Source of the DNA: Pyrocephalus nanus
Taxonomy: Eukaryota > Chordata > Aves > Passeriformes > Tyrannidae
Direction of reading: 5' to 3'
Assembly (NCBI GenBank): GCA_038380795.1
Contig: CM076277.1
Coordinates: 5,795,501-5,859,500, forward strand
Length of the DNA: 64,000 nucleotides
This document shows positions 39,036 to 50,607 of this stretch, piece after piece; positions within the stretch are counted from its first letter, which is position 1; the number at the start of each line of letters is the position of its first letter. A program made the position numbers and the translations under genes. The notes beneath the pieces were generated by a model. The model ran no database searches. It was not told the origin of the DNA and saw only the letters and a program-made list of their open reading frames with translations.

Positions 39036-39054
39036 TTTTTTTTTTTTTTTTTTT
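39036..39054 (+). repeat. Poly-T tract
   Basis: An uninterrupted run of 19 T, the longest homopolymer I noticed in the window. Confidence 0.88.
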
Positions 39055-39354
39055 AATGTCTTCATTCTTTCTCAGCCTCTTGTTCCATGTTCTGCTGCTC
39101 TTCTGCTTCCTCTAACTTGATTAAATGATTGGATTAAACAGGCTATGATTTTTAAGGCCTTCATTTGATTTTGAGGATTCTCTTGCATTATGGAATTTGG
39201 AACAAACACACTGGCATGTCAGGAAGAAGAATTATGGTATTACTGATGACAGAGAATTGAACACTGATACTTTTATCCTTGTGCAGCTCCTTCTGTGTTA
39301 CCCTCTGTGATGTGCTTTGAAAATATTGACAGTATTCCTCTAAAACAGCTAAAC

Positions 39355-39425
39355 ATTCTCATCTTTTTCCTGAGATGGAGTGACTTGGCCAAGGCCCTGA
39401 GTCAGCCAGGCAAAGGACCACTGCA
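39355..39425 (+). mobile_element. Possible MIR SINE relic
   Basis: GTGACTTGGCCAAGG at 39380-39394 resembles the conserved MIR core 'gtgacttgcccaagg' with one substitution. It is followed by 'ccctgagtcagccagg', where MIR has the 'tcacacagctagtaagtgg' region, and preceded by 'ctgagatgga' in place of 'gaggaaactgag'. This is an old sense-strand copy and not informative beyond age. Confidence 0.4.
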
Positions 39426-39705
39426 ATCCTTTTTTTCTCAACCTGTAGTTTTAAGCCCTCTTTCCACGGGCTTTGCCTATCTGCCTCTTCTCAACAGCAT
39501 AATTCAAGGTCTGCTTCTAAAATGCAGCTTCTTGGGGCTTTCTATAGATATATTTTAATTAATACCTTTTTTCTTCTCAGTAAAGGGCCAGATTAAGATT
39601 CAGATTGTGGAGTTTCTAGGTGTCCTTTCTCATGCTTGAATATTTCTGAATGCAGAAGGCTGTTGGGAAGCAGAGGCAGCGTTGCTCTGATGCGTTATTC
39701 TTCTC

Positions 39706-39803
39706 ATCCTCCTGCACAATTTGGCTTCTTTTCTATCAAAAAAGAAGCTGTTTTTACCTCCTCAGCTGGTGCCTGTGTGTGTGTTTGTGTGCAGACAGCT
39801 CAG
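39706..39803 (+). repeat. Direct duplication, copy A
   Basis: This segment is homologous to 40389-40481, about 680 bp downstream in the same orientation. In the core, 39728-39765 aligns to 40411-40448 with 32 of 38 identical columns and no gap (shared CAAAAAAGAAG, TTTT and CTCCTCAG blocks). Similarity tails off through a TCCTGCA block upstream and an ACAGCT block downstream. Copy A also has a perfect hairpin (39724-39748: 9-bp arms GCTTCTTTT and AAAAGAAGC, 7-base loop) that copy B lacks. It could be two copies of an unrecognised short repeat or an old local duplication. Confidence 0.55.
39774..39792 (+). repeat. Short TG-rich microsatellite
   Basis: TG repeats interrupted by TTTG, lying inside copy A of the local duplication, where copy B has only 'ccgtgtattttta'. 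The repeat probably expanded after the duplication. Confidence 0.7.
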
Positions 39804-40388
39804 GCAGCTGCAGTGGTCAGAGCACTCCAGAGGGCACTGACATCTCTGCTCTGGAGAAAAGTGAATTCTTTGGCACCTCAGGCTTTGGGAAATATCTTGT
39901 CTGAAGTGTTATTTGAGTGGTTTGCTCACTAGAACCTCCCTGGTTTAGGGGATGGTTGTATAGAGGTGAGCAAGGAAGAGCAGCAGAGGTGAGATGAGAT
40001 GAGAGACTGTGAATTCCTGGCCTGGAAAAAGCTGCCCATGGGGAGATGCTGCCACAGTCCACATCCCCCTGTAGCCAGAGAAAAGCCATAAAGGCACTGA
40101 TGAAGTGGTTGTCATGTAGGATTGCTTCCTAAAACTCTGTTTCTTCTCTTTTTGTTGCCTTATCTAAGGCATACCTGGGCTTTAGACTGAAACGGATCCT
40201 GTTTTTTACGTCACTGATGTATTTGGTTTTCTTTCCTCATTCACTTTGAAGATGAAACCCAACATTTGCATTTAAGGACAATTATTGTGAGAACTTATGA
40301 CGTGGATAAAAGTTGGGGGTTTATATACTTATATGTTCATAAAGCTTTTGGGAAACGGGCAATATTAGTCCAATCTCATCTCTGTCCC

Positions 40389-40481
40389 ATCTTCCTGCAT
40401 GGTTTAACCCCTTTTCTTCCAAAAAAGAAGGTGCTTTTGGCTCCTCAGGTTGCGTCTCCGTGTATTTTTACACAGCTGAGT
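40389..40481 (+). repeat. Direct duplication, copy B
   Basis: The downstream partner of copy A at 39706-39803. Shared landmarks in order are TCCTGCA, CTTTTCT, CAAAAAAGAAG, CTCCTCAG and ACAGCT, with consistent spacing. It lies immediately before an AT-rich low-complexity stretch. Confidence 0.55.
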
Positions 40482-40483
40482 TA

Positions 40484-40542
40484 GATATATATATTTGGAC
40501 TTCTTTTTAATATATTTAAAAATATTAATATATATGACATTT
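40484..40542. repeat. AT-rich low-complexity stretch
   Basis: Repeated TATA and ATATT units with runs of T. It has no gene context and could be a region of easy duplex unwinding. Confidence 0.7.
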
Positions 40543-40797
40543 ATTTTCAATGTCTATTTATAGCACTGGAAACACACCTTCCTTTCATAAATGCACTCCA
40601 TTTGGAGGGCACTTCACTGTTCCCCTTAGAAGACATCCTTTCATCTCTTACACTTTTCCTCACTTCTAAATGAAATCCTTTCTCTTGGTGTTTCTAAATG
40701 TCCTGCTAATTCCTGGCTAGGTGCTGTGCCATTCATTATTTTCTGCTTTTCAAACTGCTGTGCAGCCAGGGCAACGCTTTTCCTCACCTCCCATGCC

Positions 40798-40877
40798 ACA
40801 GGTAGAGACACTGAAGTTGCTCAAGTGACTGGTCAAAAGCCAAAGGAGGAGTCTGGCTGAAATGTTTGTGCTCAGAG
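40798..40877 (+). mobile_element. Probable MIR SINE relic
   Basis: The order of blocks follows the MIR core and 3' half: 'acaggtagagacactgaag' (MIR 'acagatgaggaaactgag'), 'ctcaagtgactggtcaaaa' (MIR 'gttaagtaacttgcccaag'), 'ggagtctggct' (MIR 'gcagtctggct') and 'tttgtgctc' (MIR 'gtccgtgctc'). Four collinear blocks make chance less likely than for the other MIR candidates here. The copy is strongly diverged. Confidence 0.5.
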
Positions 40878-43502
40878 CTCCCAGAGGGATCAAACCCCTG
40901 TTACACTGCTGAATTCACACTGAGATGTGCAGCAGAGCTGTGTGTGGAATTATCTGCAGAAAAGTGTCAGTAGTAAATTACATTGCTCATGTAGTTCTTG
41001 TGTATCATATTAAAGGGTCAGAGAACGAAGTGCTTAGTCAGGAAAAGTCCCGATTTCCTGGAATTTTGCCTGATGAACAGACTGAGAGAGGGCCCCACAG
41101 GACAGGGTTTGGCAGCATGTTTGATTTTTATTGGAGAAATGAATGTGACACAGTGGGAGCTGAGCTGGATCCCTCTACAGCATGCAAATGTCATTCATCA
41201 GAGGAACAAAAAGCCACAGCACTGACAAATTTGAAACATCCTGCCCAGTGACCCTGGGGTGCACCAAGGAATGGAACTGGTGCTGGCACATAATGGCTGT
41301 GATGAATATTGTATTTAATATTTGACTTGCTGAGCTTTTCAGGAATTCAATTTCTGCCCAAGGAGTTAACAGTCTGTACAGGGATGATGATGCAGATGAA
41401 GCATCATCAGATCCATACTGATTTATCCAGTTCTGTTGGGCAGATGGAAGGGTACAGTTCTAGGAGAACTTTGACTACTCTGAATTAACAAGACATATCT
41501 CAACAGCCTTTGGGTCTTCTTAGGTTTATAGACCACATTTGAGTCTTGAGCAGCAGTGGAATTGTTTATAGTGCTGAAGGTGCAGAAATCAGCGATGCTG
41601 CACTTCATCCTACACCCTCCCTAGACTGGAGTGTTTTTGGCATATGACTCATTCAGGAGTCCTCAGCATTCGATCTCCTTTGATCTTATTTTTGCTTTTA
41701 TATCTTCTAATTGTAAATCGAGCCTCCAACTCTGAAATATGTGGCTGCTTTCTCATCTTTTTCTTGCTCAAGTGAAAATTGCTGTTCCTGAACCTGGGCT
41801 AGCAAGTGAGTGACCTCTCCTGGAGGGTGGTTCAGACTGCTGAACTTCATTATATTGATTGTCATCTGGATGGGATCCAGTTGACTGTGGTAGTGCTTGT
41901 TATTGATGGCTTGGCTTTAGATTACATGGTATTTGAAAACTAAGAAGCATGGCCAGTTAAAAAGAATTCCAGTTTTTAAATAAAACAAAATGTCTCCTGA
42001 GACTGAAGACCTCAGGACCTTCTCATGCATTTCCTGGGTGCTCCGAGTGCCTTCAGTTGCTTCTCTCTCATTTTTTTTAAATGTTCTTTTGGGATTTAGG
42101 TGCAGAATTATTCATCCAATAATTATCTATAAGCTGATCTGTTTTGTCCCATTCAATTGCCAACACAAATGACTAGTTGCTTCCTTGATTTGCAGGTAGC
42201 ACACGAGGTAATCATTTCTCTCATCTCCTGCCAAAGGGAGTTTGATTTCAAGAGTGTTTTTCAGGCCAGGCCTCAGGTGCTGTGTCGTGAGGGAAGATTT
42301 ACAAGTATTGCCTGAAATGTGCATGTTCATTGTGCATTTTTGGGGATCCAGGTGGATTTGTGCAGTGATGGAGCTGTGTGTTCACTGTTCACTCGACTCC
42401 CCCAGCACCATCCAGGCACAGGCTGGCCCAGCTTAGCTGGTTTTGAGTTCCCTCTATAGACCATGCAGGGAAGTTAAGTCTCCACAGGGAGATCGTGATC
42501 CATCTGCCTGTCTTGGGAAAAGATGAATTGCCCTTTCAAGGTGCTGATTTTCCTTTTTGGAATGCAGAGGGAGCTCAGGCTCACTGCCTGCCTGGGATTA
42601 GATGCCTGACTGGCAGTTAAATGTGTGCTGATGGATACAAAGTGCTCATAGATTCTACGAGGTGGTCTGGGCAAACTGACGAAAAAGTTTCTCGTGGTGA
42701 AACAAATTGTTTCTCATTTTGGAAATCCTGTTTTCCACTGCTAAATCTTATGATATGATAGAAAAGATACATTTCTGAGGGGATTTTTGAAGCCCATAGA
42801 TCTGAATGGGAAGGACACCTCAGTCTCTCTGCTTTTGAGCTACTTCCAATAGCTGAGGATTTATCAAGGTATAATCCCTTGAGTTTTCTGGGGAACAGCT
42901 GGAACTGAACATATCTGGCTAAAAGGGGTTGCAAATGAAATAAGGGCTCAGCCACCCTAGTCCTCAGCAGGGTGTCCCTGTTCCCAGGCACCTGTTTGGT
43001 GTCCCAAGGCCAGGCAGAGGCAGGAGCCCATCAGTCCCTATCCAGTCTCCTGCCAGAGCAGCCTGAGGGAAGGCTGGAAAGAAAACCCTAACATGTCCTG
43101 GTGCTGTAGTGCTGAACCCAGACCTTACCAAAACCTTTAAACACAGACAAGCCCCTTCTAATTTACAAATGCTTTTGTCAGAAAATCACGGATTTTAGGA
43201 AAGGTCACTCTCTGAACTTCAGAAGTCGTGGATAATCCTGTTTATAAGCAACATCCAACAGTTTTCTCTTTCCCCTGAGGTACCAGCATGCCCGAGGGAG
43301 AAGGGATCTGGTCAGACAGACAAACAGCCCTTTCTTTTCACATCAGGTGTTTCTGAAAGTGATTCCTCTAAGTTGCCCCAACCAACAACCCTAAAGCCTC
43401 AGCTCCTGGGAGCAGCCCTGCACAGTCCTTCATGTCCTAGACAGTGTTGGGAGCCCCTGAGGGCCCGTTCCTTTGGCAGGGTGTTGCTGGCCATGGGACC
43501 CA

Positions 43503-43524
43503 GGGGAGGGAGGGTGGGCAGGGG
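43503..43524 (+). other. G-quadruplex motif
   Basis: Five G-runs (43503-43506, 43508-43510, 43512-43514, 43516-43518 and 43521-43524) are separated by loops of only one or two bases. This fits the canonical G3+N1-7 pattern and predicts a very stable parallel quadruplex on the + strand. No promoter or exon is visible nearby. Confidence 0.7.
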
Positions 43525-46500
43525 CTTTGAGGGACACAAGCTTGGCTTTGGGCTGCTGGGTTTTAGGCTCATTCTCAAATATGAGGGATCGGGAAAATGG
43601 CAAAATATACAGAACTGGATCTTGCCAGAGCACAGACTGTAACTTCGTGTAATCCAACACTCTCCAGGGGCTGGGATTGAATAAAATAAGAACTGATGAC
43701 TCATCCCTTCGTCTTAAACTCCAAATGAACCTAAGCATGGAATTAAAACATGAGTAGCTTTTTCCCCTACTTTAATTATTTCCACATTTCTCTGTAAACC
43801 CTGATTTCTACCCAGGCTGGAAGTGAAGATTCTCTAAACATAGTAAAACCTTTGCTCCTAATGCATCTGGAAGCAGAAAATTCATACAACTCAGGAAGGT
43901 TCTCTAGGTGCTGGTGTCCATTTTCCTCTTCCATTGTAGGAAATATTTAATCCTAGAAGTGCTTAAAAGTTGTTTTTTTGTAGGGACTGGATCATTTAGT
44001 GCCCCTGTTCTTAACAAATAAAGGAAATGCATTTATTTCAATACACACATACTTGACGTGACTGTGGAAATGCAGCTGGAGGGACCTCAAGGAGCACATG
44101 CAAGGATTAATTGTGAGTGTCCCAGAGCAGAGTTCCCACCAGAGCTGTGCTCAGCAACTCCATCCTGTAATGAACCTTCACTAACCCTGGATATGCCAGA
44201 AAAATAGGAGTATTTGAAGTCCAAGCTCTTCAGAAGTGCCTGGATTTCCACTGGGTTGAAATCTCCATCCTCACAACTCAAGTTTGTCTCTGGATTGAGT
44301 TCAATGTGAAAAATGCAATTCTAGACCAGTGCAAGTTACTGCTGCTTTGGAAAGGGAACAGCCACAATGGGCCAGTCTTCAGAAAAGCTGGATGAAAACT
44401 CCAGGCATTGGGGAAATTTATGGAAGTGTTTGTTGTGATCTGTGGTAGGAGTACTTTGCATTGTGCACAGGAACAGGTCTGTCTAATACAAGGTCTTGTG
44501 TAGTAGGTTACCAGAAATGTAATGTCACTTTAAATTTGATCTATAAAAGCAATAAAATACTGCATTAGGGATACTTTATAATTTCAAATCATGGATATAG
44601 TGCATCAGTGCTGACATAGAATGGATTTATCACAGTATTTCTTGTAGTGTTGTGTTGGAAGTACATGATTTAGCTCCTGACAAACCCTGTGAAGACAGAC
44701 AGCAGGAGGCTGTTGTGGATTTTGTATCAAATCTTTAAGAAAGAAAAGAATTTTTTAAACTTTCTCTGTATCTTCTTTAACCTGGCTGCTCTTCTGTTTA
44801 CCTGAAAGTCTAGTGAAGGTCTTACTGATCACACTTATCATCTTGCTGGTCAAATCACACTTTCAAATTGTGTGTTCCACTTTGGAGTTCTTTTTGTTTT
44901 AGAAAATGTTGATGAGGGCAATTAAAAAATATTGCTCTGCTGATTTCCGTTGATATCTTGCAGGCTTAATGAATTGCTTTCTGTTTCAATGGGTTTTCCA
45001 GACCTGCTTGAGATTGACAGGTTATGATAATCAGTGATTTTGTAGTTAAAATTGATAAAGGGAGCTACTAAAACCATGTGGGTTATTATACCTGATGTTA
45101 TTAGAAGCTGATCATTTTTAACAATGTAGTGCTACAAAAATCTCCAATCCCATCTCAAGAGTTATTCAATCAATATTTCTTCTGATTTCATCAACTCTGT
45201 TTTCTTGATGAGTTGTGATTAAGGGACTTGGGGATTAACTGCAGTGATTGCAGGATTGGAAGTGTTACACAAGTACTGTGTTTTTTTCTGGCTTCTTCTC
45301 TCTCATACCTTGATAGGCTGTGCATGTGTCAATACTGCAGCTGGGCTTTATCTTTCATAACTATTTGGAATTAAATGACATTTGCTGTGAATGGGAGCCG
45401 TCCATGCAGTGTAATCTCCTTCTGAGGGTGATAAGTCTAAAAGCACAGTTTTACTGGCTGCCCATTCTTGACTTCTTTGTTTTGCCAGTGGTGCTCAGAG
45501 CCTGAATATCATCCTGTTCCAAATTCCCAGCTCCATGATGTCCTAGACAGGGATTTAGTTGTGTCTAAGGACATGGCCACTGAGTATTGGTGCCTAATTG
45601 TGAACTCTTGCCTTTCTCCACACACTTCCCATGCCCCTTCCTTTATTGACATGCCATAGGGTGCAGCCACATCCTTCTCCAGGCAGTTTTTTCATCCCCA
45701 AATTACCCTGGCCCTGCTGCTTTTCTGTATAACTTGTTAATTTTTGCCTGCACGCTCTATTCTACTGTAGGATTTATACTAGAACCTTCTCCTCTGCAAT
45801 TCCCTGCTGTTGAAATGCCTTCCTGGCACCACTTTTGATTCCAAATCTCATCTGAAAATCTCTTTTATTACCTGTTTAATTTCCTATTTTCCTTTCTCCC
45901 TCTCACATTCTTTTGCTACCATTATGCTGACTTTGTACCTCTATTATTTAAGAGTGAAGAACATTTCAGCTAGAATTTTATGAAAGGCACTCCTTGGCAT
46001 AAAAAAAGGCAACTTCCAAACAAGATTTGTATATGATATGGCATAGCAAAGATTATATTGCATCTAGATTTAAATTAAGACTATGAACATCAAAATGAAA
46101 AAGAGCCAGAAAGTGCCAGAGGGAAAGAAAGGAAACCCAGCATTGAGAGGGGAGAGTGAAGTCTGTAATGAGAGCAAAACTTTATCCCTGTGAACATATT
46201 TGTTATTTCTCCTCTGGCGTTGCCCAATTTAATAAAATCTTGGAGAACTTTCAACCCTGCACAACTCCTGATTTTTAATGAGAAATGATGAAAGAGATCA
46301 GAGATCTGTGTGCTCTTTCATGAAGTGAACATTTTCTATACATCAGAAAATTGTACCTGCATAAAAATGCCCGTGAAAGGTGATTTTTAAAGAAATCCCC
46401 ATAATGTTTATTCTTGTTTTATTGGGTGCTAAATCTAATAGTCCCTGTATGCTCTTGGAGTCATGTTTACACTGGAAAACAGAGGTTGTCAAGGCATCTG

Positions 46501-49500
46501 TCTTCATTTTCTGACTACTGTTGACTTGCTGTTCCCCTGTTAGAAGGGCATGACCTGCCTGTGCCTGCCATTTGTGTCTCTGCAGCACTGAGGTGCTGCT
46601 CAGGTATCACACAGGGTGCTCAGATCTGTGAAGCACCTTGAGCTCCACAGAATTCAGATGGGCCCATGGCACAGAGCTCCTGCTGTCTCTCTAAATGCCT
46701 CTTGCTTTGAAGAAGAGAGGGAAGCCAGACTGCCGTGTGAAAATGTGTATAAACACATTTTGTGCTTAAACACATTTTTCTCACTTGCAGGTTGGGAAAA
46801 GCAGTGTTTGTTTAGTCCTCACTGCCCCATTGGTGTTACCAAGTGATGCCCCTGGGGAGAGTCCTGCCTGTTCCTACTGAAACTTCCCTGCTGCAGCCTG
46901 GGCTCCATGGAGCCCCTGGATGCCTCCTTCCCTTCCTATCCCTGGGGCTGTGAGCTATCCCTGTGCCCTCACACACATCACAGCTTTGCCCCAGCTGCTG
47001 TGCAGCAGATCTGTCCATGTGTGCTGAGGAGCACCTGGAGACACTGCCCTGAAATGGTTAGAGAAGGGTTGGAGATGGACCACACGAGGCATTTCCCTGC
47101 TCCCCACTCCCAGTCCTGGCACTTCCGACAGCTCCAGTGTCCCCAGGGGCAGCTGCAACGTGAAAGTGGCTGTTTCCTGACAGCTCCCTCATATGTACAG
47201 AAAATTTGTCTTGCGAACTCTTACTGTGGTTGTAGACTTAAAAATACATGTTGAGTCAACTGATCTGAGCGTAGGCTGAGCTCCTGAGTCTCCAGGAGAT
47301 GCTGCTCTGTACAGGCACTCAAACTGCTGTTTGGGGGGGACTTTCACAGCCCATGGAGGGTCCTGCACAGAGGATAAGGTTCATTGGGAAATGTGGCCTC
47401 CCAAATGAACCATCTCCAGGAAGGTATCTCTGCTCTTCCCTGTCTGTATTCAAAAGCCCTGGAATGCTGGGGGTGAGTTCCCACCTCTGTTGGAGTCTTT
47501 GACTTCATTATTTTCTGTGGAGAAGGACACTTAGATGGTTTAGTAACAACAAAATAGATGTCAGAGACCCTGTTTTATCTCCTCCAGTCACCAGGACGGT
47601 GTGTGTATCCTCACCAGTGTGATGACTCCTGGAACAAGACGTGACCCCAAGTGAGGAGGCTCAAACCTCCCATCATTTACACTGTCTGGTATCACAGCTG
47701 GCCATCAAGTTTAATGGAAATGCTTGGCATACTCCTAAATAAAATATCAAACCTTAAGGCTGAGAGGCAGAAGCACCTAAGTGATGTGTGAAAATGCTTG
47801 TTGCCAATCGCTGTGTTCCAGGTGTGATTCCTGAGGATGCTGCCCAGGAACCATTTCTATCCAACTGTAACAAACCTAAACAGAATGACACAGTTTATTA
47901 AGCCAGAGGCAAATGTAAATGATGAAAGGCTGCTGTGTAAAACTGCATTAAACATGTCTTATTACATGAGGCAAACCACACTGTGTAGCTGCTTTAACAT
48001 AATGCTCCTTTCGTTCCTCTAATTCCTTGGTGATGTAAATTTCTATATTTTATGAGGTAGGAAAATAATGAAATATTAATTGCACTGGTGTGTGCTAATG
48101 TTCTGTTATCAATACAAAAATAAGAGATAAAGTAATGTCACTGGCAGGAATGTAGACCTCTAAGTATCTATTGTCAGGAAGGGAGAATCAGCCCTTCCTG
48201 AAAGTGTGATGTTACAAACACAGAAACGTGAGAAATGCTGAGAGTCCCTTGGTTTTCAGCAGAGTAGTTTCATTCTTCTGGCATGTAAGAGTCATTGAAA
48301 ATATTTTGCAGAGAGGATTCATCTCTCCTTACACAGGAATTTAAATGCATTTAACAACTTCCTGGGCTTCCACAGATGTCACCTGAAGGGCAAGGCTCAG
48401 CTTTGTTCCCCAAACCTTGCTTTCTTAGATAGATTTTTTTTTTCCCCTTAGTTCATAGAGATCTGACCATTTGGGATCAGATTTTTTCTAAATTTAATGC
48501 CCAGCTCTGAATGCAGATAGATCCTTCTAGTGTGGATGGGCACAGCCAGGCATCCACATTGGTGCCCCTGGGCCTATTTTGGGTGGAATTCATGGGCTTC
48601 TGGGATCATCATGAGAGGGACCATGGCTGGTTGAGCTTTCCTGAGCAGTCCTGTGCCATTGCCCCCTTACATCTCACTTTTCATGCAATCTGAATTTTGA
48701 TTATTACAAGATGTAGAGGAAGAGAACCCTCTAAGAGCATGAAGGAAACAGTAGGTGGGTTTGTTCTGACTTGCTGTTTAAAAATGGAGTTGGGAAGGAA
48801 ATCGATTTCCCAGCATAAGAAAATATTTTCACTGTGGCTTAAAAAATGTTTGAGCTGTGCTGGAGCTGAGGCTGAAATTCCTCCAAAGCTTTGAGGAAGG
48901 CCCAGCTGCTCTTCCCAGAGCATGGGCACTCCTCTAGGTTGATCCAGAGAGAAAAGGAATCTAGATCAGTGTCCAGACACCCCTGACCTGCAGAGCAAAC
49001 ATTTCCCACACTCTATATTCTCTGAAAGTCCTCCCAAGGTCTAAAATGTTTCCAGGTGATACCTTTATAAAAATTGATACATTGCTCTGTTTTTTTGAGA
49101 AATTGGTGTTTTCTGAGGGTTGGGTTTTTTCCCGAATAGACTGAAGACAATCAAATTCTGTTGTCATGCCAGAGGAGAGAGACTCGTTTTGAAGAAAGAT
49201 ATATTATTTGTGCAGTGAAAAGTATTCCCATTTATTCTACACTATTTATGGTACTCTCATATCCTCGTTCTTGTTAGTGTGCATTCAGTGGAAACCATCA
49301 GCCAGTTCCAGTGATAAACTACTGATCTCCAAACATATCCAGTGCACAGCAAAAGCTGTGCATAAAACATAACTCACAGCACCAATTAAAAATATTTACA
49401 GCACTATACTTTCCATACAAAGTTTAAACATAGCCTTTTCATCTTTTTAGAGTTCTGTTTTGCGTAAACTTGATTACAATTTGCAATTCACAAAGGTGGG

Positions 49501-49591
49501 CAATAGCAATGTTGGCCAGAAGGGATTTGGAGGCACCGCAGGTTCATTTGTCCATATCTATTCTTACTCCACACTTTTATTTTGGGTAAAT
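43525..49591. other. Non-coding unique DNA
   Basis: No supportable gene. It is largely AT-rich unique sequence with a GC-richer patch at about 46.8-47.2 kb whose overlapping frames (115, 67 and 60 codons) lie on both strands and carry no domains. A TAAT-rich, conserved-looking stretch occurs near 48.03-48.14 kb. Confidence 0.65.
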
Positions 49592-49752
49592 ATCACAGAA
49601 TCATGGAATCTCCCAAGCTGGAGCTGGGTTTGGAGCATTGTCCAAACCCTCCTTGAGCTCTGGCAGCCTTGGGGCCATGACCACTACCCTGGGGAGCCTG
49701 TTCAGTGCCAACCACCCTCTGGGGGAAGGACCTTTTCCTGATATCTAAGTGA
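49592..49752 (-). mobile_element. CR1 LINE 3' fragment (reverse)
   Basis: Read on the + strand it starts with 'atcacagaatcatggaatc', the reverse of the CR1 tail. It continues through 'cattgtccaaaccctcctt', 'gagctctggcagccttggg', 'gaccactaccctggggagc', 'ctgttcagtgccaaccacc' and 'aaggaccttttcctgatat', matching the CR1 3' region in antisense. The far end is uncertain and could extend toward about 49.8 kb. The 93-codon + frame across it is incidental. Confidence 0.9.
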
Positions 49753-50431
49753 AGGCTGTCAGTGTATGCAGGACCTGTGCCACCTGGCAACACACCTCCT
49801 GGCTATCAGGGTCCCATTGCTTTCTTCATGCATGAGACAGGGTGTTATTTAGAGTCCAGGACTGGAGAATGGAGGAGCCTCTTTCCTTGGAGTCCATCCA
49901 TCTCCCCCTTTTGTGGGAAGCCCTACTGCATCTTGTAACAAAAAAATCTCCTCAAGAGAATTGTCTCAGAAATGGAAGAATTCAGTGCACCACAGCCTCA
50001 GTGACCCCTACAGCCATGGTCCTTGCAGCTCATGTTTTAAACCAAGGCTGTTCTCTCAAGGGTGGGTAGAGGGAGTCTTTCAAGTATTCCACTCTCTGCT
50101 AAGGAGAAGGTGATCTCAGCCATTCAAGAATCCTGACCTATACAGAAAGGTTTAGGGCAAGACCAATCAATGACATTTTGGATTATCACCCCCTAGCATT
50201 TGAGGAGGACTTCTTTAAGATTTCAGTCCAAAATGTCAGAACCATTTCGAAGAACTGCCAACCTGAAGAGGGTTTGTAACCTTGGATGAAAAAAATCATA
50301 GCAGAAATTTCCTCGGAGTTTTAGCAACAGCTAAAGGAACCTGAAGGCAATGCTTCTTACAGCCTTTTGGCTACATCTAGATCAGACTTCCACAATAAAC
50401 TTCCTTTCAATTTAACCCCCGTATGTTTTAC
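49753..50431. other. Non-coding DNA between CR1 and candidate exon
   Basis: Unique sequence with no recognisable repeat. Read on the minus strand, the part directly after the candidate exon stays open for about 24 codons in the other frame before stopping, then breaks repeatedly. This may be intron or a decayed reading frame. No clear long terminal repeat or retroviral motif was found. Confidence 0.4.
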
Positions 50432-50607
50432 GTTTGCAAATCCTTTTCAGGTCCTTTTAAGGACTTAAGTTGTTTTTCTCTTTTAAGTAATTGCATTTTA
50501 ACCCAGTTTAAAACCCTGGCTTGTCCTTCCATCAGCTGGTCCCTCTCACTCTGCCAATCCCACACATAGGAATCTCCTTCATGGCTGTGCAGAACCTCTG
50601 CTGGCAC
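50432..50607 (-). CDS. Candidate internal exon, unknown coiled-coil-like protein
   Basis: A 176-bp minus-strand segment bounded by ...GAGGCAG at its 5' side and GTAAAA at its 3' side, so it could be an internal exon of 58 codons plus two bases. The peptide begins VPAEVLHSHEGDSYVW, continues DWQSERDQLMEGQARVLNW, and then a Lys/Leu/Gln-rich helix (KREKQLKSLKG). It has frequent Glu, Lys, Gln and Leu, three Trp, no stop, and the look of a real helical protein, unlike the Cys/Ser/Pro-rich chance frames elsewhere. The frame is open upstream to 50715 and stops at 50428 just past the GT. I do not recognise the family. Polypyrimidine support for the acceptor is modest. It could equally be a pseudogene piece, and no partner exons are identified. 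Confidence 0.25.

Larger units (their letters stand above)
37724..43502. other. Non-coding DNA with duplication and ancient SINE relics
   Basis: No supportable gene. Holds a second CTCF-like site (38139-38152), a poly-T (39036-39054), two MIR-like relics (39355-39425 and 40798-40877), a diverged direct duplication (39706-39803 and 40389-40481) and an AT-rich low-complexity stretch (40484-40542). Open frames up to 124 codons lie on both strands without domains. Confidence 0.6.

Noticed and set aside
43170..43260. Possible reverse CR1 tail ('aaaatcacggattttaggaaagg')
   Set aside because: Only a loose resemblance to the CR1 octamer region and no following CR1 blocks.
49842..50420. Possible retroviral or LTR fragment (AATAAA-type motif near 50395 and purine/pyrimidine-rich flanks)
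   Set aside because: No paired terminal repeats, primer-binding site, polypurine tract or gag/pol motifs could be identified.
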